This document shows positions 29,016-38,864 of a stretch of DNA of 56,240 nt, piece by piece (positions within the stretch are counted from its first letter, which is position 1; each line of letters opens with the position of its first letter). The position numbers and the translations under genes were made by a program. A model generated the notes under the pieces. It ran no database searches. It had not been told where the DNA came from and worked only from the letters and a program-made list of their open reading frames with translations. The stretch is from Rouxiella silvae. Lineage in GTDB: Bacteria > Pseudomonadota > Gammaproteobacteria > Enterobacterales > Enterobacteriaceae. The stretch covers positions 1 to 56,240 of the forward strand of contig NZ_MRWD01000035.1 of NCBI RefSeq assembly GCF_002093625.1, read 5' to 3'.

Positions 29016-29789
29016 ATGTTAACCCTGCCTGATATTAACTTTCTCCATCAGCTGGCTGCGCTGGCCGAGCATAAGATTCTCACCCCTTCTCGCCCGCAGT
29101 ACGCTACTGAGGTAGCAGAATCGCTCACCCGTGAATTGCGGGACGCGATCGCTATAGAAATTGAGGATGAGTTAAAAAACCACATTCTTAACGCTTATCC
29201 GACCCACGTTGTGCACACGTCATACCTGATGCCAACTCCAGCACACAGTGAATTTGAATGGGTCATCAAACTGTTTGCCAGCCGGGTGCAGGGTGTTTCC
29301 TGCATCGGCATGTTAATCGGGCTAGCCATTAATGGCGTTACTGAAATGTGCATGTTAAGTCATCCTTTTACCCGCGAACGTTTTTGGTCTGACGGCACAC
29401 AGACGAGAATATTCAGTCCGGTGGGCGAATTTGAGCTGTCAACACGCCAGAATATTCGCCTGGATCAGGCAATTCTACATATCAATACCGACTTTGATTT
29501 CACAACCGGCAGCGGTTGGGTTAAAGAAATACGCGACAGCGTTTTAGTGACGCGTCGAGGCGACCCCTATTACGCCTTGGCCATGTTGGCAACGGGCTAC
29601 CTTGATATTTGCATCATTGCGGCAGAGTCGATCGCCGAATTTATGCCTGCGCTTATTCTGATACAGAATGCCGGTGGTCTTTTCACGGTTTATGAAAGCC
29701 GCCTCCCCGGCGCCAGCAATATGATCATCGCCAGCGGATCGCAGACCGTGCACCATCAAATTCTGCAATTAATGATGCCTATAACTTAA
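29016..29789 (+). CDS. inositol-monophosphatase-fold protein with degraded active site
   Basis: Protein of 257 residues with the fold of IMPase/HisN-type phosphatases. The segments 'SRVQGVSCIGMLIGLAING', 'LVTRRGDPYYALAMLATGYLDICI' and 'ALILIQNAGGLFTVYESRLPG' align with family landmarks. The metal-binding motif WVIDPIDGT reads W82-V-I-K85-L-F-A88-S-R90, so both motif aspartates are gone. The usual GEE motif before it is not recognisable, and the distal Asp is probably Glu. It is therefore probably not a Mg2+-dependent phosphatase and may bind a sugar phosphate as sensor or accessory protein. It is first in an operon with an MFS transporter and a VOC protein, divergent from a DeoR regulator. 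Confidence 0.7.
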   Translation: MLTLPDINFLHQLAALAEHKILTPSRPQYATEVAESLTRELRDAIAIEIEDELKNHILNAYPTHVVHTSYLMPTPAHSEFEWVIKLFASRVQGVSCIGMLIGLAINGVTEMCMLSHPFTRERFWSDGTQTRIFSPVGEFELSTRQNIRLDQAILHINTDFDFTTGSGWVKEIRDSVLVTRRGDPYYALAMLATGYLDICIIAAESIAEFMPALILIQNAGGLFTVYESRLPGASNMIIASGSQTVHHQILQLMMPIT

Positions 29790-29828
29790 GCATTTAAGCT
29801 TCAATAACTCACTGATTAGAGATTTAAG

Positions 29829-30965
29829 ATGAATGAAAAGATAGCGACGAGATGTGTGTTTTTTATTGCCGGTCTGGCAACGTCATCATGGGCAGCGATG
29901 GTGCCCTTCGCCAAAATGAATACTGGTGTAAACGACGCGCTACTTGGCGTGCTGTTATTGTGTTTGGGCGGCGGAGCCATTATTTCTATGCCGTTAGCCG
30001 GACTATTATCCTCCCGCTTTGGCTGTCGGAAAGTTATTACCTGCGCGGTAATTATTATTCTACTGTCTATGCCATTTTTAATTCTGGCTAATAACCCCAT
30101 CATTTTGGGTCTGCTTTTGCTTATGTTTGGCGTTGGCATTGGGCTCACTGACTGCACGATGAATATTCAGGCTATTTTGGTGGAGAAAAATGAAAATACG
30201 CCACTGATGTCGGGATTTCACGGCATGTACAGCGTGGGGGGCATCGCAGGCGCGGGGCTGATGACCAGTCTGATGAGTCTGGGGTTCAGCATCTTTACCT
30301 CAACGCTCATGGTGGCAGTGCTGGTCTGTGTACTGATTACTCTCAGCTTTCGTCATTTACTGTCGTATGCCAATCCGGCAGAAGGCCCGGCCTTTGCCAT
30401 CCCGAAAGGAGAGGTTCTTCTCTTGGGCGTGATTTGCTTTATTGTTTTCCTTGCCGAAGGGACGGTGCTCGACTGGAGCGCTGTTTATCTGGTTGAAGTC
30501 AGAAACGTAGCCGATTCTTTGGGTGGGCTTGGCTTTATCTGCTTTGCCACGGCAATGACCGTCGGGCGTCTTGGCGGTGATGCGATTATAAAACGCTTTG
30601 GTCAGCTTCGCGTGGTGGTGTACGGCGCCATCTTGGCCTTCATTGGGTTTTGCTTAATATTTACCTCCGACGCCCTCCCTCTTCTGCTAACAGGCTATCT
30701 GCTGATTGGTGCGGGTTGCGCCAATATCGTTCCCGTGATGTTCAGCCAGATAGGCAAACAGAAAAGCATGCCACAAAGGGTCGCCGTACCTGCCGTAACC
30801 ACACTGGGATATATCGGCGTACTGGCAGGCCCAGCATTGATTGGCTTTATTGCTCACCACAGTTCATTGCCCCATGCTTTTGTTTTTGTGGCTGCGCTGA
30901 TGGTAGTGGTTTTAATGCTCAGCATCATTATGAACAAAAATATGAAAATCCGAGGAGACGCTTAA
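29829..30965 (+). CDS. YbjJ-type MFS transporter
   Basis: Major facilitator protein of 378 residues with 12 predicted transmembrane helices, resembling E. coli YbjJ. Motif A is 'AGLLSSRFGCRKVI' after helix 2, and the family segment 'GVGIGLTDCTMNIQAILVEK...PLMSGFHGMYSVGGIAGAG' is typical. Substrates of this subgroup are not established; FucP-like sugar transport is a possibility. It lies 39 bases after the pseudo-phosphatase gene and one base before the VOC gene, so a single transcript is likely. Confidence 0.82.
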   Translation: MNEKIATRCVFFIAGLATSSWAAMVPFAKMNTGVNDALLGVLLLCLGGGAIISMPLAGLLSSRFGCRKVITCAVIIILLSMPFLILANNPIILGLLLLMFGVGIGLTDCTMNIQAILVEKNENTPLMSGFHGMYSVGGIAGAGLMTSLMSLGFSIFTSTLMVAVLVCVLITLSFRHLLSYANPAEGPAFAIPKGEVLLLGVICFIVFLAEGTVLDWSAVYLVEVRNVADSLGGLGFICFATAMTVGRLGGDAIIKRFGQLRVVVYGAILAFIGFCLIFTSDALPLLLTGYLLIGAGCANIVPVMFSQIGKQKSMPQRVAVPAVTTLGYIGVLAGPALIGFIAHHSSLPHAFVFVAALMVVVLMLSIIMNKNMKIRGDA

Positions 30966-30966
30966 C

Positions 30967-31350
30967 ATGAAAATCGCACATATTGCTTTATGGACCCATA
31001 ACCTGGAAACACAGGCACGTTTCTGGGTCGATTTTTTCGATGCAGAGATTAACGAGAAATACAGCAGCCAGACCAATCTGGGGTTTGAATCCTATTTTGT
31101 AAAAATAGCGGACGACATTGCCGTAGAATTAATGACTAAACCAGGGCTTAGCGAATGTCTGCCTGATAATAGCACCCGCGGATGGGCGCACCTGGCAATA
31201 TCTGTGGGTGGGCAGGATGAGGTGGATGCCCTAGCGAGAAAGGCTGAAGCACTCGGAATTCTGGTCTCTCAGCCACGAACCACTGGCGATGGTTATTACG
31301 AGGCGGTGATTAAAGACCCTGATGGAAACTTGATAGAAATTGTCGAATAG
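30967..31350 (+). CDS. VOC/glyoxalase-fold protein
   Basis: Protein of 127 residues of the vicinal-oxygen-chelate superfamily. Likely metal ligands in glyoxalase I-like positions are His5 ('IAHIAL'), a Glu in 'AVELMT', His in 'GWAHLAI' and Glu in 'GNLIEIVE'. It could isomerise or detoxify an aldehyde or be a sugar-type epimerase; the exact reaction cannot be deduced. Its ATG directly follows the stop of the transporter gene, so translation is probably coupled. Confidence 0.8.
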   Translation: MKIAHIALWTHNLETQARFWVDFFDAEINEKYSSQTNLGFESYFVKIADDIAVELMTKPGLSECLPDNSTRGWAHLAISVGGQDEVDALARKAEALGILVSQPRTTGDGYYEAVIKDPDGNLIEIVE

Positions 31351-31376
31351 GCTGTGTTGTAGAGTGCAGCGCATGA

Positions 31377-31494
31377 TTACCCGCCCTCAACGATGCTATC
31401 TTGGACAGTCTGGATTACGTCAGCATCTTGGACGAGTTCGAAGACGTGTGGGAGCGCGGTAAACATGACGGCGTTGCGCTGGCAAGACGGTTCA
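31377..31494 (+). pseudogene. possible coding remnant
   Basis: Open stretch between the VOC and Gfo/Idh/MocA genes whose translation looks protein-like ('LDEFEDVWERGKHDGVALAR') and whose base composition is coding-like rather than AT-rich. It has no start codon with a ribosome site, and the downstream continuation runs into the promoter region of the next gene. I do not recognise the source gene. It could be the tail of a deleted gene or chance. Confidence 0.3.
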
Positions 31495-31570
31495 TGGGCT
31501 TGACAATACCTACAAAAGCGACACAATCGCATAAAAACTTCATTAATATCAATAAAATAGGTTATTTAAT

Positions 31571-32602
31571 ATGTCCAATGAACCAAGCATTGAAAATCCA
31601 ACGCCCAAGGTTAAGCCCTCTTCACCAATACGCTGGGGTATTGTTGGAGTCGGTAACATCGCAGGACGATTCGCGCAGGGGCTCAATTTTGTGCCAAACA
31701 CTACGCTGACAGGCGTGTGGGCGCGTCGCGAAAGCGAAAGTGCAAGATTTGCCGCGCAGTATTCAACTCAGGCATTTGCGACTTTTGAAGAAATGGTCAA
31801 CAGCATCGACGCACTTTATATTGCCACCCTGCAAGACAGCCATGCGGACTATGCGCTACGGGCTTTTGCCGCAAAATGCGCCGTATTGTGTGAAAAACCC
31901 GCCGCCGTCAGCGCCATAGCGCTTAAAAAGATCCAGGACGCTGCCACAGAAGCCAATGTGCTGTTTATGGAGGCAATGAAGCCCCCCTTTTTCCCGCTTT
32001 TTAAACGTTTAACAAAACAGCTTGCCGATGAGCCTATTGGTGATATCAAGTTCGTTCGCGCAGGCAGCTCAATCCCTGATGCGCCAGAGGATCACCCCTC
32101 CTTCAAATTAGAATTAGGCGGCGGATCATTATTAAACATCGGCATCTATGAAGCTTTTTTAGCCATCTACTTTTTAGGTAAACCACTGAAAGTCCAGACA
32201 TTAGGCCGAGTTGGTGAGTCTGGCGTCGATATTTTTGCCAGCCTTAATGTGTTGCACGAAAAGGGTATTTCCCAATTATTCAGCGGGCTGGACGTAGACG
32301 GTAAAGGCGATGCAGTGATAGCCGGGACAAAGGGAAGCGTCACAATACACGAAAACTGGTGGAATCCATCTCGCGCCACCGTTCACTATGTCGGAGGTCG
32401 CGTGGTGGAACTTGACGCCCCTTTCGAAGGCGGTGGGCTGAACTACGAAACCGACCATTTCTGTGAATTACTGCGTCAGGGGGCAACCGAAAGCCCAATA
32501 ATCAGCCATGTGTTGTCACAGCAAATGATATCTATCCTCGACGTGGCTCGTGAAGAGCTAGGCGTGGTATATCCTTGTGCTATCGATCACACTTTTGAAT
32601 AG
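31571..32602 (+). CDS. Gfo/Idh/MocA-family oxidoreductase
   Basis: NAD(P)-dependent sugar or inositol dehydrogenase type, 343 residues. The N-terminal Rossmann fold has 'WGIVGVGNIAGRFAQG'. The EKP catalytic Lys motif is in 'VLCEKPAAVSA', and the C-terminal GFO domain has 'GGGSLLNIGIYEAFLAIYFLG'. It resembles trans-1,2-dihydrobenzene-1,2-diol dehydrogenase/D-xylose dehydrogenase-type members, but the substrate is unknown. It lies about 220 bases downstream of the VOC gene with its own AT-rich leader, so it may have a separate promoter while still serving the same pathway. Confidence 0.85.
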   Translation: MSNEPSIENPTPKVKPSSPIRWGIVGVGNIAGRFAQGLNFVPNTTLTGVWARRESESARFAAQYSTQAFATFEEMVNSIDALYIATLQDSHADYALRAFAAKCAVLCEKPAAVSAIALKKIQDAATEANVLFMEAMKPPFFPLFKRLTKQLADEPIGDIKFVRAGSSIPDAPEDHPSFKLELGGGSLLNIGIYEAFLAIYFLGKPLKVQTLGRVGESGVDIFASLNVLHEKGISQLFSGLDVDGKGDAVIAGTKGSVTIHENWWNPSRATVHYVGGRVVELDAPFEGGGLNYETDHFCELLRQGATESPIISHVLSQQMISILDVAREELGVVYPCAIDHTFE

Positions 32603-32708
32603 TAGTTTCAATAGAAATGGAGTTGAGCGCCTGAAAATAATCATAATGTCACACGGTGTATCACTGCCGGCGGCCGCAACTTGACAACCTGAACGAAGAG
32701 ATAGATGA

Positions 32709-33440
32709 ATGTTTAACCATAAAACTGTATCGACATTTAATTCTCTTGAGAGCAGAGTGTATAACTACGTCATTAAGAATTTGAACACCGTTATTTACAT
32801 GACCATAAGAGAATTGGCGGTTAATTCTGAAGTCTCCACCGCCACAGTATCGCGTTTTTGCAAGAAAATGGATTTCGAGGGTTATTCCGAATTCAAAGCT
32901 TATTTAAAACTCTATCTCGAGCAAGATAAAAAAATACATCTCCCACACGGTGCTGATGAAATACTCAGTTTTTTTAAAAGTATTAATAACGATGATTTTG
33001 ACCAATTGATTGATAATGCGGCAGAACATATTGTTGCTGCAGAGCGTGTCATTTTCGTCGGCGCAGGCAGCTCGGGCACGCTGGGTAAGTACGGAGCACG
33101 GTTCTTCTCTAACATTGGCAAGTTCAGTAACCACATTGACGATCCGTACTATCCAGTCACGACCGACATGTACAAAAATGCGGTTGCCATTGTGCTTTCA
33201 GTATCTGGCGAAACGCCGGAAATAATTAAATTAGCCAAGCAGTTTCTTATTCATCATTGCAAAGTCATTAGTATCACCAGCAATAATCAATCCACGCTAT
33301 CAAAAATGGCCGATTTTAACGTCTCCTATCACGTATCCCGACTGTTGATAGAGAATGAATACGACATTACGACCCAAGTACCGGTTATTTATATACTCGA
33401 ATCGATCGGTAGAAAGCTGGTAAATAAAATTCCCGCTTAA
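32709..33440 (+). CDS. MurR/RpiR-family regulator
   Basis: Protein of 243 residues with an N-terminal RpiR helix-turn-helix ('MTIRELAVNSEVSTATVSRFCKKMDFEGYSEFKAYL') and a C-terminal SIS sugar-phosphate-binding domain ('VIFVGAGSSGTLGKYGARF', 'VLSVSGETPEII'). It is the likely regulator of the EIIBC and 6-phospho-beta-glucosidase genes directly downstream, with a phosphorylated beta-glucoside or glucose-6-P as effector (inference). Upstream, GAAGAG serves as ribosome site. Confidence 0.88.
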   Translation: MFNHKTVSTFNSLESRVYNYVIKNLNTVIYMTIRELAVNSEVSTATVSRFCKKMDFEGYSEFKAYLKLYLEQDKKIHLPHGADEILSFFKSINNDDFDQLIDNAAEHIVAAERVIFVGAGSSGTLGKYGARFFSNIGKFSNHIDDPYYPVTTDMYKNAVAIVLSVSGETPEIIKLAKQFLIHHCKVISITSNNQSTLSKMADFNVSYHVSRLLIENEYDITTQVPVIYILESIGRKLVNKIPA

Positions 33441-33461
33441 CGTTACAGGGCGTTTCGGATA

Positions 33462-33475
33462 TGTAACAAGTTACA
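33462..33475. promoter_or_regulatory. candidate operator palindrome before the first PTS gene
   Basis: Perfect inverted repeat TGTAAC-AA-GTTACA, 112 bases upstream of the EIIBC start and 22 after the RpiR-type gene. A further GTTACA half-site lies at 33442-33447. It is a plausible operator for the RpiR-type regulator. Confidence 0.45.
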
Positions 33476-33586
33476 CTCGCTAAATATTGTTATCTCGTGA
33501 CATTAGTTGCTTCTTTTTCTACCATTCGTTTTGAATATTTAAGCACTTTTGACTTAAATTAAACCAATGGCAATGGAAGACACCTC

Positions 33587-35095
33587 ATGGCAATTAACTA
33601 TGCTGAATCGGCGAGAGAAATCGTCAACTTGATCGGTGGCGATAATAATGTGATTAGCGTCACACATTGTGCCACAAGATTGAGATTTATTTTAAAAGAT
33701 AATTCGCAGGTTGATAAAGATACATTAAAAAGAGTTAAAGGTGTAATAACGGCCGTCGAGGCCGGAGGACAATTACAGGTTGTCATTGGCAACCACGTCG
33801 GGGACGCCTACCGCGAAGTGCAAAAGCTGTTAAATATTGATGAAAGCGTGGCCGTGACCGCGCCAAATGTCGGTATCGTCAATCGTCTGATGGACATTAT
33901 TTCCAGTATTTTTGCACCGTTTCTCTATCCGTTAGCTGCCTGTGGCGTTTTACAGGGCATAATTTCTCTTTTTGCCGCCCTCGGCTGGGTCGACCCGGCC
34001 AGCGGAACCTATCGCATACTCAATTTTGTGTCATGGACTGGTTTCACATTCTTGCCAGTAATGGTGGCCTTCACCGCGGCGAAAAAGTTTAACGTTAACC
34101 CCTTCACGGCCGTTATTGCCGCCTGTGCGCTGGTGTCGCCCGACTACCTCAGCATGCTGTCAGCCAATAAAATCCTGATGGCCAATTCTGCCGACCCTGC
34201 CATGCAGGCGCTGATGAAATCGGCGGTAGAAAATCCGGATATTGCGAAAGTGTTAGTTGAAGTCGCCGGCATTCCGCTTAACGCCGCTCCCCTCACCTTC
34301 CTTGGGTTGCCAGTTGAGTACCTAAGCTACACCTCCTCGGTGATCCCTATCATCTTGATGGTGTGGATCATGTCTTACGTGCAGCGATTTTTTGAACGCA
34401 TTCTGCCGTTGGTTATCCGCAACATGTTCACGCCGATGTTTTGTCTCGCCATTATGGTGCCATTAACGCTGTTGGCGTTTGGACCGGTGGGCAATATGAT
34501 CGGCGGCGCAATCGGCGGTGTCTACAACACGCTTTATCACCTTAGCCCGTCGATAGCCGGATTTGTGGTCGGTGGTGCCTGGATGCCACTGGTTACACTG
34601 GGCGTTCACTGGGGTATTACACCGGTCACCGTCGGCAACTACGCGACTTTAGGCTATGACACCTTCACCGGCCTGCAGGCCTCCGCAGTCTTTGGCATGG
34701 CTGGCGCGGTGTTTGGCGTGTATCTGAAATCAAAAGACGATGAAATGAAACGCCTGTCCCTTTCCGCAGGTCTGACGGCGCTGTTTGGTATTACCGAGCC
34801 TGCAATTTATGGCGTTGCGCTGCGATTGAAAACGCCGATGATTTGCGGCTGCCTGGCCGGTGCGATTGGCGGAGCCATTGCGGGTGCTTTTAACGCGGTT
34901 TCATGGAGTTACTGCATTCCGGGTATTGCCGTGCTGCCGGTGTTCTTCAAAGAAGGTCATATGACCCAATTCCTCGGTTTCATATTGTCTATCTGCGTCG
35001 CCTTCTCGTTAGGGGTTGTATTCACCTGGCTTGGCGGATTTAAAGAAGATGTTCCTGGGCAGAAGCGCGTTACTGCTGCGCCGAACGCTGCCTGA
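33587..35095 (+). CDS. PTS beta-glucoside transporter EIIBC
   Basis: Membrane permease of 502 residues that imports and phosphorylates aryl-beta-glucosides. The N-terminal EIIB domain has its phosphocysteine C28 in 'VTHCATRLRF'. The EIIC domain begins near residue 105 and shows about ten hydrophobic segments and 'GITEPAIYGVALRLKTPM'. The protein ends shortly after EIIC and lacks a EIIA domain, like AscF of E. coli. It must be phosphorylated by another EIIA, either Crr or the EIIA fused to the EIIBCA at 36967-38847. It is followed 23 bases later by its glycosidase gene. Confidence 0.92.
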   Translation: MAINYAESAREIVNLIGGDNNVISVTHCATRLRFILKDNSQVDKDTLKRVKGVITAVEAGGQLQVVIGNHVGDAYREVQKLLNIDESVAVTAPNVGIVNRLMDIISSIFAPFLYPLAACGVLQGIISLFAALGWVDPASGTYRILNFVSWTGFTFLPVMVAFTAAKKFNVNPFTAVIAACALVSPDYLSMLSANKILMANSADPAMQALMKSAVENPDIAKVLVEVAGIPLNAAPLTFLGLPVEYLSYTSSVIPIILMVWIMSYVQRFFERILPLVIRNMFTPMFCLAIMVPLTLLAFGPVGNMIGGAIGGVYNTLYHLSPSIAGFVVGGAWMPLVTLGVHWGITPVTVGNYATLGYDTFTGLQASAVFGMAGAVFGVYLKSKDDEMKRLSLSAGLTALFGITEPAIYGVALRLKTPMICGCLAGAIGGAIAGAFNAVSWSYCIPGIAVLPVFFKEGHMTQFLGFILSICVAFSLGVVFTWLGGFKEDVPGQKRVTAAPNAA

Positions 35096-35115
35096 TTGAC
35101 TACCCAAAGAAGTGA

Positions 35116-36552
<1,437 letters not shown>

Positions 36553-36567
36553 GACTCTCTATCCTGA

Positions 36568-36608
36568 GGCGGCGGAATAATTTTTATCCGCCGCCGATAT
36601 TATTTTTC
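36568..36608 (+). terminator. terminator after the first glucosidase gene
   Basis: Stem GGCGGCGGA (36568-36576) pairs with TCCGCCGCC (36587-36595), with weaker extension inside the loop, followed by GATATTATTTTT. It separates the two beta-glucoside operons. Confidence 0.7.
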
Positions 36609-36779
36609 CGCCATAGAATCCTTCTCTGGCTGATAATAAACAGCTTCAGGAGAGGCGGCACCGAAAAATTATGCGCCAAGTCATTTTATTCAATGACTAT
36701 TATTTATTCCAAAATAAGAATTTTATTAATACCTTCCCTCTTCTTGATAAACCGTATTTATAAATCTGCCCCTTATCAT

Positions 36780-36795
36780 TGTGACCCCCCTCACA
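36780..36795 (+). promoter_or_regulatory. CRP-cAMP site of the bgl-like operon
   Basis: TGTGA-CCCCCC-TCACA is a perfect CRP half-site pair with N6 spacing. If transcription begins near 36849 (possible -10 TAGCAT at 36837-36842), the site is centred near -61.5, a class I position. It lies upstream of the RAT. Confidence 0.7.
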
Positions 36796-36850
36796 GACTT
36801 ATAAACCGAGGATTGTGCTCGCCCCCCTATTTTCATTAGCATAGGGTTCT

Positions 36851-36927
36851 GGACGTTATCGGTTTATCCGAGCGAAACCTGACGCGCAATGCATAAATAT
36901 ATATGCATTGCCGTCAGGTTTTTTTTT
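36851..36927 (+). promoter_or_regulatory. RAT antiterminator and overlapping terminator
   Basis: Bases 36851-36880 resemble the ribonucleic antiterminator of E. coli bgl (GGA...GTTA...CGG...CCGAGC...AAACCT) and can form the internal stem TCGG/CCGA. The last bases overlap the left arm of a strong terminator, AACCTGACG...CAATGCAT (36876-36894) with ATGCATTG...CGTCAGGTT (36903-36920), followed by seven to eight T. Binding of the BglG-type protein would stabilise the RAT and prevent termination ahead of the EIIBCA gene. Confidence 0.8.
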
Positions 36928-36966
36928 GCCTAAAAAACTCACCAATACGCTCATACAGGGGCAGCG

Positions 36967-38847
36967 ATGAATAATCAGGAACTGGCTGAAAAAATACTTA
37001 ACAAAGTGGGTGGCGATAGCAACGTTGCCGAGTTGGTTCACTGCGCAACACGTTTGCGCTTTACTCTTAACGATAAAAGCAACGTTGACATTAACGGGCT
37101 GGAACAGCTAGATGGGGTCATTACTACGGTTCAGTCCGGCGGCCAATTTCAGGTGGTCGTTGGCAATAAAGTTGCTGAAATTTATCGTGAATTAGAAAAA
37201 TTCATCGCCCAGGACGACAGTACTCAGGCTCAGAATAAATCTACAGATGCAAAGGGGCCGCTGATCGGCAGGCTGATCGATATTATCTCGTCTATTTTCA
37301 CCCCTCTGCTCGGTGCTATGGCTGCATCCGGTATCATCAAAGGCCTGCTGGCAATAGCTTTTGCTAACGGATGGCTCGATAAAAAAGAAAGTTCGGCGGT
37401 TATCCTACAGTCCGCCTCCGACAGCCTGTTTTACTTCTTGCCTATGCTGCTGGCGATTACCGCGGCACGTAAATTTAAAACAGACGTTTTTGTTTCTGTC
37501 ACATTAGCCGGCGCGCTGGTGTATCCCGATATTGTGGCGTTCTTTAGTCATCACAGTGAAGTAAGCTTTTTTGGCCTGCCTGTGATGATGATGAAATATA
37601 CCGGCACCGTATTGCCCATCATTTTAGCGGTGTACGTCATGTCACTGCTCGATCGTTTAATCAAAAATTATATTCATGAAACGGTCCGCAACGTCATTCT
37701 GCCGTTTATTTTACTGCTGATAATGGTGCCTTTAACATTACTGACTATTGGTCCAGTCGGGGTATTTGCCAGTGAGGCCGTGGCCAGTGTCTTTGTCAAA
37801 ATATTTAGCTTTAACCCGATTATTGCCAGCGCACTCTTCGCCGCAGGATGGCAGGTATTTGTTATTTTCGGTATGCACTGGGCCTTCACGCCGGTCATTA
37901 TTAATGAAATAAGCGTGTTGGGGAAAAGTACGCTCAAGGCCGCGACCGTACCTGCCGTTTTTGCTCAGGCGGGTGCCGTATTGGCCGTATTACTTAAAAC
38001 CAAGAATAAGAAACTGAAAACGCTGGCTAGCGGTGCCTTCGTCTCCTCAATATTTGGCATCACCGAACCGGCGGTGTATGGCATAACCCTGAAGCTCAAA
38101 AAGCCGTTTATATGCGCGGTTCTGGCGTCGGCCGTCGGCGGTGGTATCGTCGGTTATTCAGGAAGCGGGGCTATTTCACTCGGTATTCCAAGCCTGGTGA
38201 CATTACCTATTTTTTACGGCGATGGATTTGTCGGCCTGCTTATCGGCATCAGCGTTTCCTTCGTACTTTCAGCGGTATTAACTTACCTCGTTGGCTTCGA
38301 AGACCCGGTTGAAGAAGCGCCCACATCAATCAATAAAGAGGTCGAGCTACAACAGGCTGGCAACACAGCCCCTGTCGGGGCAATGAATGCCATCACAGCA
38401 GAGCAAATTTTGGCACCGGTCAGTGGCAAAGTGATCCCGCTGGAAAAGGTTAATGACAATGTTTTCTCATCCGGCGTCGTCGGCAGCGGCGTGGCTATCG
38501 AGCCGCTTTGCGGACAAATTGTTTCCCCCGTCAATGGAACCGTAGTCTCAACTTTTGCCAGCGGTCACGCTATGCATCTGCTTTCAGACAGTGGTGCGGA
38601 AGTCCTCATCCACATCGGGCTAGACACCATCAAGCTAAAGGGGCAGTTCTTCAAAATGCGGGTCAGTGAGGGCCAGCGTGTCACCCAGGGTGAGCTGTTG
38701 GTTGAGTGTGACCTCGAGGAAATTCGTCATGCCGGATACGACACGGTTATCCCTGTCATTGTCACTAATCCCGAACGGTATCAATCCATTAAACATCAGC
38801 AGACGGAGCGCACGGAATCGGGCGCGGTGTTACTGTCACTTTCATAA
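36967..38847 (+). CDS. PTS beta-glucoside transporter EIIBCA (BglF-like)
   Basis: Complete EIIBCA of 626 residues. EIIB has phosphocysteine C26 ('VHCATRLRF'). EIIC covers about residues 100-450 with 'FGITEPAVYGITLKLKKP'. EIIA has the phosphohistidine in 'VLIHIGLDTIKLKG'. Like E. coli BglF (625 residues), it both imports beta-glucosides and can phosphorylate or regulate the BglG antiterminator. It is the first gene after the RAT/terminator and is followed directly by the GH1 gene. Confidence 0.93.
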   Translation: MNNQELAEKILNKVGGDSNVAELVHCATRLRFTLNDKSNVDINGLEQLDGVITTVQSGGQFQVVVGNKVAEIYRELEKFIAQDDSTQAQNKSTDAKGPLIGRLIDIISSIFTPLLGAMAASGIIKGLLAIAFANGWLDKKESSAVILQSASDSLFYFLPMLLAITAARKFKTDVFVSVTLAGALVYPDIVAFFSHHSEVSFFGLPVMMMKYTGTVLPIILAVYVMSLLDRLIKNYIHETVRNVILPFILLLIMVPLTLLTIGPVGVFASEAVASVFVKIFSFNPIIASALFAAGWQVFVIFGMHWAFTPVIINEISVLGKSTLKAATVPAVFAQAGAVLAVLLKTKNKKLKTLASGAFVSSIFGITEPAVYGITLKLKKPFICAVLASAVGGGIVGYSGSGAISLGIPSLVTLPIFYGDGFVGLLIGISVSFVLSAVLTYLVGFEDPVEEAPTSINKEVELQQAGNTAPVGAMNAITAEQILAPVSGKVIPLEKVNDNVFSSGVVGSGVAIEPLCGQIVSPVNGTVVSTFASGHAMHLLSDSGAEVLIHIGLDTIKLKGQFFKMRVSEGQRVTQGELLVECDLEEIRHAGYDTVIPVIVTNPERYQSIKHQQTERTESGAVLLSLS

Positions 38848-38864
38848 AAAGCATGGGAGCAAAT

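Noticed and set aside
33441-33586. RAT/terminator before the first EIIBC gene
   Set aside because: No RAT-like sequence or terminator with T-run was found; control by the RpiR-type protein is more likely.
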